Shown here piece by piece: positions 1-8,165 of a DNA stretch of 64,000 nucleotides. Each line of letters starts with the position of its first letter. Position 1 is the stretch's first letter. The DNA lies in the NCBI RefSeq assembly GCF_963677685.1, contig NZ_OY782186.1, positions 620,001 to 684,000 on the forward strand, in the 5' to 3' direction. A program made the position numbers and the translations under genes. The notes beneath the pieces were generated by a model. The model was not told the origin of the DNA. It saw nothing but the letters and a program-made list of their open reading frames with translations, and made no database searches. This stretch comes from an uncultured Bacteroides sp. GTDB taxonomy: Bacteria > Bacteroidota > Bacteroidia > Bacteroidales > Bacteroidaceae.

Positions 1-1
1 A

Positions 2-547
2 AAAACCATGTCAAAGAATACTTTTTATTTATTAGAAAATTTATTGAATTGGTCTAGGGCGCAACGTAGTGAGATAGAATATGCCCCACAGCCTATATTG
101 ATCAATGACTTGGTTTCGGAAAATCGTTCTTTGTTATTAGGCTCTGCTACCCAGAAAGGGATAGAAATGCATTTTAATGAGAATCACTATTATCACGCTT
201 ATGCAGATTATAATATGGTAAATTTGGTGATAAGAAATCTTTTGTCTAACGCAATAAAATTTTCTTCTCGCGGAGGAGTTATAGACGTTTTACTTGCCCG
301 TAAAGAAAGCTTTGTTGAGGTAACAGTCAAAGATTCTGGAGTAGGGATGACTCCGGATGTAGTCGCCAAACTATTTACTAAAAATCATTATCATTCTACA
401 TATGGAACAGACAATGAGAAAGGATCCGGGTTAGGCTTGATGCTTTGCCAGGATTTTGTAAGTAGAAATGGAGGAAAGCTTAGGGTTGAAAGTGAACCAT
501 CTAAAGGAAGTTCTTTCATTTTTACTCTTCCGGCAGTAGATATTTGA
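2..547 (+). CDS. Sensor histidine kinase, C-terminal part (5' truncated by window edge)
   Basis: This is the C-terminal end of a two-component sensor kinase. Its reading frame is open from the first base, so the first visible ATG (8) is probably internal. The opening residues (LLENLLNWSRAQ) look like the second helix of a HisKA dimerisation domain; the phosphorylated His lies outside the window. The HATPase_c domain follows, counted from the ATG: N box NLVIRNLLSNAIKFS (about 72-86), G1 box DSGVGM (109-114), and G2 box GSGLGL (139-144). It ends normally at a TGA without a receiver domain, so it is a classical or periplasmic-sensor kinase rather than a hybrid with a C-terminal receiver. The signal and partner regulator cannot be seen. 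Confidence 0.9.
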   Translation, partial: KTMSKNTFYLLENLLNWSRAQRSEIEYAPQPILINDLVSENRSLLLGSATQKGIEMHFNENHYYHAYADYNMVNLVIRNLLSNAIKFSSRGGVIDVLLARKESFVEVTVKDSGVGMTPDVVAKLFTKNHYHSTYGTDNEKGSGLGLMLCQDFVSRNGGKLRVESEPSKGSSFIFTLPAVDI

Positions 548-609
548 AAGAATAGAAAATGAAGTTCCTCTTTATGAGGATATTATTGATTTCGTTTGTT
601 TCTCTTTGA

Positions 610-1044
610 AGGAGTACTTACTATCATGAAGGAAGCCATAAAAAAAGGTATCGGATTATTATACCCCCTTCTTCATATACTTATCTTAATCTTCAGGAGT
701 CGAGAGAACAACAAGAAATAGCTTTCCCCGGCTATTTGCCATCAGAGAAAGTATACCAGTTTGAGGTCCTTCCTGACAGTCTGGATCTTGCCGAAACTTT
801 TCAAATATTGGTAGGGGAAGGTTGTTTATGGACAGAATATATTTCTAGTCCAAAAAGTGCTGACTTTTCTCTGTTTTCCCGTCTTTCTGCTTTAGCAGAG
901 AATCTTTGGTCATTTTCTGAGCGTAAAGATTGATCACACTTTATGCATAAAATGAAAATGCAATGTTTGCGATATGATTTATGGGGTATTCGTTATTTCG
1001 ATCGTTTTTTACATGAAGAAGATATCTCGAAAGTATTAAAGTAA
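610..1044 (+). pseudogene. Remnant of a GH20 beta-N-acetylhexosaminidase C-terminus
   Basis: Reading one frame from 610 gives a peptide with hallmarks of the C-terminal end of GH20 hexosaminidases: RIIIPPSSYTYLN, then EGCLWTEYI, then FSRLSALAENLWS, then CLRYDLWGIRYFDRF, ending at TAA 1042-1044. The frame is broken by an in-frame TGA at 931-933, where a Trp codon is plausible (RKD-stop-SHFMHKM). Upstream, similarity seems to jump frame at the A6 run at 641-646: the other frame reads MKEAIKKG just before it, consistent with an indel. The catalytic Asp-Glu region and the N-terminus are absent. The seen facts are the open frame, stop and family-like motifs; decay of a former GH20 gene is inferred. 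An alternative is a programmed or sequencing-level frameshift, but the missing 5' part argues against a live gene. Confidence 0.75.
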
Positions 1045-1072
1045 TAGGTATTATGATCTTGCCTATAGGTAC

Positions 1073-1117
1073 TAAAAAAAGCAGAATAGAAACTTCATTT
1101 AATCTATTCTGCTTTTG
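1073..1117 (-). terminator. Hairpin terminator after the DUF2007-like gene
   Basis: An 11-bp perfect stem (AGCAGAATAGA at 1080-1090 with TCTATTCTGCT at 1103-1113) is flanked by an A-run at 1073-1080. On the minus strand this gives a stem followed by a U-run, so it ends transcripts from the gene stopping at 1135. The T-rich flank on the other side could also make it work for the plus strand. Confidence 0.75.
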
Positions 1118-1134
1118 ATGTTTTTTAGTTTTTC

Positions 1135-1335
1135 TCAGAAAGTCTTTTTATCATCGATAATTTTCATTGCAGCGGTATATTGTTCGTAGGGAACAGATAA
1201 GAGAACATTATTTGTTCCTTTATCTTTGATAGAAGCATCTATGTAAGCAGCACAAAGAAGTTCTTTTAAGCAATTAACTTCCCATGGGCTTCCTGCAAAA
1301 ATGTCAACTTGAGAAACGCTTTTATTTGTTATCAT
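1135..1335 (-). CDS. Small DUF2007-like putative signal-transducing protein
   Basis: A 66-residue soluble protein without signal peptide. The pattern VDIFAGSPWEVNCLKELLCAAYIDA, then NNVLLSVPYEQYTAAMKIID, matches the layout of DUF2007 proteins, a GlnB-like ferredoxin-fold family: an initial beta strand, a helix, and a final 'V...YE.A..I' strand-helix. No catalytic residues can be named and the role of this family is poorly known. The gene is monocistronic, with its own -7 element at 1357-1364 and a strong terminator beyond its stop. Family assignment is by pattern recognition only. Confidence 0.65.
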   Translation of the reverse strand: MITNKSVSQVDIFAGSPWEVNCLKELLCAAYIDASIKDKGTNNVLLSVPYEQYTAAMKIIDDKKTF

Positions 1336-1356
1336 TGTCTCTAAATCATTAAGTTA

Positions 1357-1364
1357 CAAATATA
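1357..1364 (-). promoter_or_regulatory. Bacteroides -7 promoter element for the DUF2007-like gene
   Basis: On the minus strand this reads TATATTTG, an exact match to the Bacteroides TAnnTTTG element. It lies 22 bases before the ATG at 1335, a sensible 5' leader length. No clear -33 TTTG was seen. Confidence 0.55.
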
Positions 1365-1432
1365 TAGCTTTTCTTTTTAATTATGAGTTTACTTGAAACA
1401 ATAATCAAAAGAGCTAGTGCAAACGTTATTGT

Positions 1433-3088
1433 TTACTTAGTATCATTTTCTCTTATTTCTACTCGTCTGATTTTTCCACTAATTGTTTTAGGCAGTTCGT
1501 CAACAAACTCGATGACACGAGGATATTTATAAGGTGCAGTTACTTTTTTAACGTGATCTTGCAGTTCTTTAATGAGCTCTTCTTTTTTGTGGTTTTGGTA
1601 TTCTTTGCCCAATACGATACTCGCCTTGACTACTTGACCGCGTATCTCATCCGGCACACCAGTTATTGCACATTCCACTACAGCAGGATGTGTCATCAAC
1701 GCACTCTCTACTTCAAAAGGGCCTATTCGATATCCTGAGCTTTTAATAACATCATCTGCGCGACCAACAAACCAATAATAACCATCTTCGTCCCTCCATG
1801 CCACATCTCCGGTATAATATATATTGTCGTGCCATGCATCTTTGGTGAGCTCAGGGTCTTTATAGTATTCTTTAAATAGCCCTATCGGCTTTTCTTTATT
1901 TGTGCGGATAACGATTTCACCTTGTTCCCCGGCTTCTACAGAACGTCCATTTATATCTATTAAATCGACGTCATATTCTGGATTTGGAACCCCCATACTT
2001 CCAGGCTTGGGCTCCATCCATGGGAAAGTTCCTATGGTTAGAGTGGTTTCTGTCTGACCAAATCCTTCCATTAGTTTTATTCCTGTCAGCTTTTTAAATG
2101 TTTCATATACTGCCGGATTTAAAGCCTCTCCCGCAATTGTACAATATTGAAGCGATGAAAGATCATATTTCGTCAGATCTTCGCGAATTAAAAAGCGGAA
2201 AATAGTAGGGGGGGCACATAGCGAAGTGATGTGATAATCATGAATTTTTTTGAGAATTTCTGCCGGAGTAAATTTTTCGTGGTCATAAACAAACACATTA
2301 GCTCCTGCTAACCATTGGCCATACAATTTACCCCATACTGCTTTTCCCCATCCCGTGTCGGCGATTGTCAGGTGGAGACTATCCGGGCGTAAATTGTGCC
2401 AAAAACTTGCTGTGACGATATGCCCTAAAGGGTATGTGAAGTCGTGTGCCACCATTTTAGGCTGTCCTGTTGTTCCCGAGGTAAAATACATCAATGATAT
2501 GTCACTGTTTGTGTTTACTTGTTCGGGTCGTACAAAAGGTACTGCTTTTTCAATTCCTTTATGAAAATCGTGAAACCCTTCAGCAATTTCCGGTCCCACG
2601 CTTACTAATTGCTCCACTGTAGGTGAAGAGGGCATAGCGTCAATAATATGTTTTGTTATTACCTCTTCTCCGGCAGCTATAATCATTTTTATACCAGCAG
2701 CATTGCAGCGATAGATGATGTCCTTCTTTGTCAACAAATGTGTGGCAGGTATTACCACTGCACCTATCTTATGTAGAGCGATAATACTGAACCAAAATTC
2801 ATAACGTCGCTTGAGGATAAGCATCACCATGTCCCCATGTCCGATGCCCAAACTTTGGAAATAAGAAGCAGTTTGATCAGTGTAGCGTTTCAGGTCGGCA
2901 AATGAAAAGTCTAGATGTTCCCCTTTGTCGTTGGTCCATGTTAAGGCTATTTTATTCGGTTCTTCAGCGGCCCATACATCAACAACATCATATCCAAAGT
3001 TGAAATTTTCAGGAACGTTTATTTTTAAATTTTTAATAAAATCGTCTTGTGATGTGAAAGACGTTTGAGTTAAATATTTTTCTATCAT
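1433..3088 (-). CDS. AMP-forming acyl-CoA synthetase (acetyl-CoA/medium-chain type)
   Basis: A 551-residue ANL-superfamily ligase that activates a carboxylic acid with ATP to an acyl-adenylate and transfers it to CoA. The visible motifs are the P-loop-like YFTSGTTGQPKMV (about 200-212), GEALNP, the adenylate-binding GFGQTET, the TGD motif in YYTGDVAWRDEDGYYWF with GRADDVIKSSGYR at the hinge, and the C-terminal LPKTISGKIRR containing the catalytic Lys. Length and motifs resemble the medium-chain ACSM/acetyl-CoA synthetase-like group more than the longer Acs enzyme. It starts 21 bases after an XRE-cupin regulator gene and is probably cotranscribed with it and proC. The substrate (acetate, propionate, isobutyrate or an aromatic acid) cannot be decided from the sequence. 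Confidence 0.88.
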   Translation of the reverse strand: MIEKYLTQTSFTSQDDFIKNLKINVPENFNFGYDVVDVWAAEEPNKIALTWTNDKGEHLDFSFADLKRYTDQTASYFQSLGIGHGDMVMLILKRRYEFWFSIIALHKIGAVVIPATHLLTKKDIIYRCNAAGIKMIIAAGEEVITKHIIDAMPSSPTVEQLVSVGPEIAEGFHDFHKGIEKAVPFVRPEQVNTNSDISLMYFTSGTTGQPKMVAHDFTYPLGHIVTASFWHNLRPDSLHLTIADTGWGKAVWGKLYGQWLAGANVFVYDHEKFTPAEILKKIHDYHITSLCAPPTIFRFLIREDLTKYDLSSLQYCTIAGEALNPAVYETFKKLTGIKLMEGFGQTETTLTIGTFPWMEPKPGSMGVPNPEYDVDLIDINGRSVEAGEQGEIVIRTNKEKPIGLFKEYYKDPELTKDAWHDNIYYTGDVAWRDEDGYYWFVGRADDVIKSSGYRIGPFEVESALMTHPAVVECAITGVPDEIRGQVVKASIVLGKEYQNHKKEELIKELQDHVKKVTAPYKYPRVIEFVDELPKTISGKIRRVEIRENDTK

Positions 3089-3109
3089 AATATATTGGTT
3101 TTCGCCGCA

Positions 3110-3664
3110 TTACATGATAACGGCCAGAAAGCGTAGGGTTGTATTGTTGAGAGCTTTCATTCCATGAGGTAGTTTGGAATCGAAGAAGATGCTGTCACCT
3201 TCATTTAGAATTAATTCTTTGCCAGCAATCCATAATAACATACTGCCTTCCAGTATGAAATTGAATTCTTGCCCATTGTGGCTATTATGTTGAATTGGTT
3301 CTTTTTCATCCTTAGGCTCTACGGTTACGATAAATGGATCTGCTGAACGATTTATAAAACCTGCTGCCAAAGATTGATATTTATAAGCTTTGGTGCGTTC
3401 AATGGATATTCCTGTACCTGCTCTTGTTACAAAATAAGAACTCATTTTAGGCTCTTCACCAAACATAAGTGCTTCTAGTGCAATGTTATATTTACGAGCC
3501 ACTTTTTGTAACATACTAATTGATATGTCATAGTCGCCACTTTCAGATTGTGTATATTCTGTTAATGAGAGCTCACAATCGCGGGCAATCTCTTCTTGGG
3601 TTAATTCGAGTACCTCTCGTAAACCACGCAGACGTTCTGCGATTTGTTTAATCTGTTCGTCCAT
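3110..3664 (-). CDS. XRE-family regulator with C-terminal cupin domain
   Basis: A 184-residue cytoplasmic regulator. Residues about 7-62 form a Cro/C1-type helix-turn-helix (LRGLREVLELTQEEIARDCE, then LSLTEYTQSESGD). Residues about 105-180 form a cupin barrel (HNSHNGQEFNFILEGSMLLW, then ILNEGDSIFFDSKLPHGMKAL), which in this family usually binds a small effector. The gene sits 11 bases after proC and 21 bases before the acyl-CoA synthetase, so it probably controls the synthetase or is feedback-regulated with it. This architecture is known from regulators such as PuuR/SutR; the effector here is unknown. Confidence 0.85.
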   Translation of the reverse strand: MDEQIKQIAERLRGLREVLELTQEEIARDCELSLTEYTQSESGDYDISISMLQKVARKYNIALEALMFGEEPKMSSYFVTRAGTGISIERTKAYKYQSLAAGFINRSADPFIVTVEPKDEKEPIQHNSHNGQEFNFILEGSMLLWIAGKELILNEGDSIFFDSKLPHGMKALNNTTLRFLAVIM

Positions 3665-3675
3665 ATATTGTGTTG

Positions 3676-4452
3676 TTAATTAGAACTTGCTTTCATAGCT
3701 TTAATAATCGCAGAAGAGAAACCGTTGTGTTCCAGCTCATTTATTCCTTTGATTGTCAATCCACCGGGAGTAGTAACTTTGTCTATTTCAACAGAAGGGT
3801 GGGTATTGTTATTTAGAATAAGAGTAGCGGCTCCTTTCACTGATTGTGCGACCATTTTCATTGCGTCTTGAGGGTAAAGTCCCATCTCTATGCCGGCTTG
3901 CATTCCTGCTTGGATATATTTTAGTACATATGCAATTCCACAGGAAGTAATAGCGGTAGCGGCTGCCATTTGCTTTTCAGGAATGAGTATTGCCATACCC
4001 ATCTCGCTGAATAGGTTCAGAATAAGATGTTCTTCTTCTTTAGATGCATTATGTGAAGCGATAAGAGTCATGCTTTCTTGTTGAGAAATGGCAGTGTTTG
4101 GAATTACACGGAATATCTTTGCAGAAGAGTCTGTCCATTGTTCATATTCCGAGAATGGAATCCCAGCAGCAACAGAAACAATAATCTGTTTATGAAAGTC
4201 GAATGTTAGTTTATCAATAACTTCTTTGATTAACCAAGGCTTCACCGCTAAAATCACAATTTCCGCATCATTTACGGCTATTTGATTACTGTTGGTTACT
4301 TGTAGTTCTTTATTGAAATCTTTTAAGGATTCCAATTTCTTGTTTGTAGGGTTGGCTACAGTTATGTTTGCGGCTTTGATCAATTTACCTAGGACTAATC
4401 CGCGTGCAATGGCACTGCCCATATTCCCTGCTCCGATAATTGCAACTTTCAT
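3676..4452 (-). CDS. proC: Pyrroline-5-carboxylate reductase
   Basis: Reduces 1-pyrroline-5-carboxylate to L-proline with NAD(P)H, the last step of proline synthesis. The N-terminal Rossmann motif is VAIIGAGNMGSAIARG, and the C-terminal signature is TTPGGLTIKGINELE with the usual all-helical dimer domain before it. The start is placed at the ATG at 4452 (258 residues) because the Rossmann strand begins right there; the in-frame extension to 4491 adds 13 residues with no counterpart in the family. The gene follows argD on the same strand but has a separate -7 element and leader hairpin, so it probably begins a proC-XRE-synthetase transcript. Linking proline and arginine genes is logical because both come from glutamate. 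Confidence 0.95.
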   Translation of the reverse strand: MKVAIIGAGNMGSAIARGLVLGKLIKAANITVANPTNKKLESLKDFNKELQVTNSNQIAVNDAEIVILAVKPWLIKEVIDKLTFDFHKQIIVSVAAGIPFSEYEQWTDSSAKIFRVIPNTAISQQESMTLIASHNASKEEEHLILNLFSEMGMAILIPEKQMAAATAITSCGIAYVLKYIQAGMQAGIEMGLYPQDAMKMVAQSVKGAATLILNNNTHPSVEIDKVTTPGGLTIKGINELEHNGFSSAIIKAMKASSN

Positions 4453-4484
4453 ACATTTCTGTTTTATGTTTGATAGAAAGAACA

Positions 4485-4529
4485 TCAGCACTTCAAGGAG
4501 TAGTGCTGACGATTAGAAAGGCAAAGTTA
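4485..4529 (-). promoter_or_regulatory. -7 element and leader hairpin upstream of proC
   Basis: On the minus strand, 4529-4522 reads TAACTTTG, matching TAnnTTTG. Just downstream lies an 8-bp perfect stem, TCAGCACT at 4485-4492 with AGTGCTGA at 4502-4509, which would sit at the very 5' end of the mRNA. This supports separate transcription of proC from argD. The hairpin may stabilise the transcript or help end readthrough from argD, but has no U-run. Confidence 0.5.
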
Positions 4530-4581
4530 TAAGTTTTATGGACAAACAGCCCTTTACTTCTTAAAAAACTTTCTATTATTC

Positions 4582-5703
4582 TTATAGTATATTCTCAAGT
4601 TTGTTAAGAAAGAGGTCTGCTTCTTCCACGCTCAGGCATAGGGGAGGGAGGAGACGAATAACATTTGTTCCGCTTACTCCAGTGAATACTTTTTGTTCAA
4701 ACAACAGTTTCTTACGTAGCTCTTTAACCGATTCTTCAAATTCCAGTCCTATCATCAAACCGCGTCCACGTACATCTTTTATTTGGGGATATTTTTTAAG
4801 CTTTCCTATTAGGTATTGTCCAATATTAGCCGCATTTTCTATCAGAGATTCTTTTTCAAACACATCTATAACTGCTAAGGCTGCTGCACAAGCTAAATGA
4901 TTGCCTCCAAAAGTGGTGCCTAACATGCCATATACAGGTTTAAATTGAGGGGATATGAGTACACCTGCCATAGGAAAGCCGTTCCCGATTCCTTTAGCTA
5001 CCGTAACTATATCTGCTTTTATACCTGCATGTTGATGGGCAAAGAATTTTCCGCTTCGTCCATATCCACTTTGTATTTCATCCAGAATTAAAACTGTTTC
5101 AGTTTTGGTACATATTTCTCTAAGTTCCTTTAAAAAAGTATCGTTTGGAACTTTTATTCCTCCTACTCCTTGTATTCCTTCTATAATTACAGCGCAGACA
5201 TCTTTCTTGTTTAATTCAACTTTTACAGCTTCTATATCATTCAATTCTAGATAGCTCGTATGTCCGTTAGCATTGATCGGAGAGATTATTTTCGGATTGT
5301 CTGTTGCCTCTACGGCTAAAGATGTACGTCCATGAAAAGACTTGGCAAAAGAAATAATTCGTGTACGTCCGTTATGGAATGATGCTAATTTGAGAGCGTT
5401 TTCATTTGCTTCGGCACCTGTGTTAATGAGAAATAGCGAATAATCCTCATAGCCTGAAATAACGCCAAGTCTATTAGCTACTTGTTGTTGTAACTTGTTG
5501 ATAACTGAGTTTGAATAAAATCCCAGTTTACTAACTTGTTTACTAATCATTTCTACATAGTGAGGGTGGCTGTGACCAATAGAAATTACGGCATGTCCGC
5601 CGTAAAGATCCAAATACTCTGTCCCATTTTGATCCCAGACATGGCAGCCTTTTCCTTCTACTATATTAATATCAAAAAGCGGATAGACATCAAATAATTC
5701 CAT
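4582..5703 (-). CDS. argD: N-acylornithine aminotransferase
   Basis: A PLP-dependent class III aminotransferase that interconverts N-acylglutamate semialdehyde and N-acylornithine. The visible elements are NTGAEANENALKLA (phosphate-binding region), HGRTS, LILDEIQSGYGR with the PLP-nitrogen Asp208, TVAKGIGNGFPM with Schiff-base Lys237, and the C-terminal RLLPPLCLS. Numbering uses the ATG at 5703 (373 residues); the in-frame extension to 5751 adds a 16-residue charged leader with no family counterpart. In Bacteroides the N-acyl group is likely succinyl, because the family's ornithine transcarbamylase uses N-succinylornithine. The gene lies 211 bases after argC, a wider gap than others in the cluster, with no hairpin seen. 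Confidence 0.93.
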   Translation of the reverse strand: MELFDVYPLFDINIVEGKGCHVWDQNGTEYLDLYGGHAVISIGHSHPHYVEMISKQVSKLGFYSNSVINKLQQQVANRLGVISGYEDYSLFLINTGAEANENALKLASFHNGRTRIISFAKSFHGRTSLAVEATDNPKIISPINANGHTSYLELNDIEAVKVELNKKDVCAVIIEGIQGVGGIKVPNDTFLKELREICTKTETVLILDEIQSGYGRSGKFFAHQHAGIKADIVTVAKGIGNGFPMAGVLISPQFKPVYGMLGTTFGGNHLACAAALAVIDVFEKESLIENAANIGQYLIGKLKKYPQIKDVRGRGLMIGLEFEESVKELRKKLLFEQKVFTGVSGTNVIRLLPPLCLSVEEADLFLNKLENIL

Positions 5704-5914
5704 AATAAAATTTTCATGTTGCTTTTTTCCTCTGATAAGGCTTGATAGCATTTATACGAGGAGATTCCGGCAAAATTTATAATAACTACTTTTATATAAA
5801 ACAGCTCCTTCTTCTACTGAGGTATACACTCTTTTTGGCATTGGTGTGTAAAAACAATCGTCAAAAGTGGAGAATGTATTCTGTGCCTTTCTTTTAAGCT
5901 GAGGCTTCAACCTT

Positions 5915-6883
5915 TTAAAATGCAGAAGGTTTTAGTCGGAGCCCGACTGTCTCTTCTAGGTTGAACATTAAATTCATATTATGTACAGCTTGACCGGAAG
6001 CACCTTTAAGCAAGTTGTCTATGCAGGAGATTATTAGGAGCTTATCGCCATGTTTCTCTAAGTGAATAAGACATTTGTTGGTGTTTATAACTTGCTTTAA
6101 ATCAATGTTCTTCTCTACGATGTGTACAAATGAATCCTTTTCGTAGTATTCCTCATAGATACGAGTAATTTCATCTAATGCTACTTTGCTCTTAACGATT
6201 AGAGTCGCAAAAATTCCTCGTGGAAAATCTCCCCGATAAGGAAGGAAGTCAATCTCTTTATTGAAACTGTTTTGTAGCTGCTTTAGTGATTGTTTTATTT
6301 CGGGCACGTGTTGATGGTCAAATGCCTTGTAAACACTCATGTTGTTGTTACGCCAGCTGAAATGACTAGTAGCACCCGGTTTTACTCCGGCTCCGGTACT
6401 CCCTGTGATGGCGTTAACTGTTACATCGTCATTAATCATTAGATGTTTGGCTAGTGGGAGTAATCCCAACTCTATACATGTAGCAAAACATCCCGGGTTA
6501 GCTACATGGTTTGTTTTGCAAATGGCGCGTCTATTTAATTCAGGCAAGCCGTAGAGAAAATCATGTCCATCACTTTTTATGCGATAGTCCATAGATAGAT
6601 CAATAATCTTTAATTCTTCGGGAAGCTTATGGCTTTCTATGAATTTGCGAGTATCTCCATGTGCTGTGCAAAAGAATAGTACGTCAATTTCATTAAGCGG
6701 TAATTCGTCAGTAAAAGTAAGTTCACATTCTCCGTAGAGACCTTCGTGTACATCTGTAATTTTATTCCCGGCATTGCTACTGCTATTGATGAACACAATC
6801 TCCGCTTCAGGATGGTTTATCAATAACCGGATAAGCTCTCCGGCAGTGTAGCCTGCTCCTCCGATAATTCCTGCTTTAATCAT
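5915..6883 (-). CDS. argC: N-acyl-gamma-glutamyl-phosphate reductase
   Basis: Reduces N-acylglutamyl-5-phosphate to the semialdehyde with NADPH in arginine synthesis. The 322 residues begin with the dinucleotide motif AGIIGGAGYTAGELIRLL; the catalytic Cys132 lies in HVANPGCFATC, followed by GSTGAGVKPG and the substrate-loop motif HQHVPEI. Length and motifs fit type 1 ArgC. The gene begins 42 bases after argG and is clearly in its operon. It probably acts on the N-succinyl form, by inference from the known Bacteroides pathway. Confidence 0.95.
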   Translation of the reverse strand: MIKAGIIGGAGYTAGELIRLLINHPEAEIVFINSSSNAGNKITDVHEGLYGECELTFTDELPLNEIDVLFFCTAHGDTRKFIESHKLPEELKIIDLSMDYRIKSDGHDFLYGLPELNRRAICKTNHVANPGCFATCIELGLLPLAKHLMINDDVTVNAITGSTGAGVKPGATSHFSWRNNNMSVYKAFDHQHVPEIKQSLKQLQNSFNKEIDFLPYRGDFPRGIFATLIVKSKVALDEITRIYEEYYEKDSFVHIVEKNIDLKQVINTNKCLIHLEKHGDKLLIISCIDNLLKGASGQAVHNMNLMFNLEETVGLRLKPSAF

Positions 6884-6925
6884 ATATTTTTTAGTTGAAC
6901 AGCTTTTTTAAAGCTACTTTTATTA

Positions 6926-8131
6926 TTATAATTCTTTTCCATTTTTTTTCTGATTGGCATAATATACGCGTAATGGAGTAGAGAGTATTTTAGTAAAGCC
7001 TTTGGCATCTTCGGCACTCCATCCTTTTTGGATTTCTCCATATTCACCGAAATCGGTTTTTACTAAATCATAGCTAGAGTCAACTCCCACCAATGTGTAG
7101 CTGTATGGACGGAGAATGATGCTGACTACTCCGTTTACATTTTGCTGAGAACTTAATAGCATAGCTTCAATATCACGCATCACAGGTTCAAGATATTGTG
7201 CTTCATGTAAAAACATTCCGTACCATGTTCCCACTTGGTCTTTCCAATACTGTTGCCATTTGCTTAGCGTATGTTTTTCTAACATTTTGTGTGCGTTGAT
7301 GATAAGGATCGGTGCAGCAGCTTCAAATCCTACTCTCCCTTTAATACCAATAATCGTATCTCCAATATGCATATCACGCCCAATGCCGTATTTGCTACCG
7401 ATTTCTTCTATTTTATTTATTGCTTTTACTTTGTCGGTAAATACTTCACCATTAACGGAGTGTACTTCTCCTTCTTTGAACTCTATTTTTAGTGTTTCGT
7501 TATCTTGTTTCGTTATCTGGCTAGGATAAGCGTCTTCCGGGAGTGTTTGTTCGCTGTGTAAAGTCTCTTTTCCGCCAATACTTGTTCCCCAAAGCCCTTT
7601 GTTGATAGAATATTCCATTTTTACGAAATCTGCTACATAAGCATGTTCGCGCAAGTAGTTTATCTCATATTCGCGGGTTAGTATCATGTCACGTGTTGGG
7701 GTAATAATTTCGATGCCCGGTGCAAGTACGTCGAAAGTTAAATCAAAGCGTATCTGATCGTTGCCTGCTCCTGTGCTACCATGAGCAATAGCGTCTGCCC
7801 CAATCTCACGGGCATAGTTAGCGATGGCAATAGCTTGAAATATCCGTTCCGAGCTCACAGAAATGGGATAAGTTCCATTCCGTAGCACATTACCAAACAC
7901 CATATATTTAATACTTTTATTGTAGTATTCTTGAGTAACATCTAGTGTAGCGTGTTTTATTGCTCCTAGTTTGTATGCTTTCTCTTCAATCGTTTTTAGC
8001 TCCTCAGCATCGAAACCTCCTGTGTTTGCGATAGCAGTATATACTTCGTAATTCTTTTCTTTTGATAAATACATTGCGCAAAAAGAGGTGTCAAGTCCGC
8101 CGCTAAATGCTAAAACAACTTTTTTCTTCAT
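6926..8131 (-). CDS. argG: Argininosuccinate synthase
   Basis: Condenses citrulline and aspartate to argininosuccinate with ATP pyrophosphate cleavage. The N-terminal PP-loop SGGLDTS occupies residues 10-16, and the central GSTGAGNDQIRFDLTF and GIEIITPTRDM regions match the citrulline/ATP-binding portions of ArgG. At 401 residues it has the usual length for the family. It lies 35 bases after the N-acyltransferase gene and 42 before argC. argH, argB and the transcarbamylase are not in this window, so the pathway is split over the chromosome. Confidence 0.96.
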   Translation of the reverse strand: MKKKVVLAFSGGLDTSFCAMYLSKEKNYEVYTAIANTGGFDAEELKTIEEKAYKLGAIKHATLDVTQEYYNKSIKYMVFGNVLRNGTYPISVSSERIFQAIAIANYAREIGADAIAHGSTGAGNDQIRFDLTFDVLAPGIEIITPTRDMILTREYEINYLREHAYVADFVKMEYSINKGLWGTSIGGKETLHSEQTLPEDAYPSQITKQDNETLKIEFKEGEVHSVNGEVFTDKVKAINKIEEIGSKYGIGRDMHIGDTIIGIKGRVGFEAAAPILIINAHKMLEKHTLSKWQQYWKDQVGTWYGMFLHEAQYLEPVMRDIEAMLLSSQQNVNGVVSIILRPYSYTLVGVDSSYDLVKTDFGEYGEIQKGWSAEDAKGFTKILSTPLRVYYANQKKNGKEL

Positions 8132-8165
8132 AATATTTTGTTTTTTTCAAAATGACAAATGTAGT

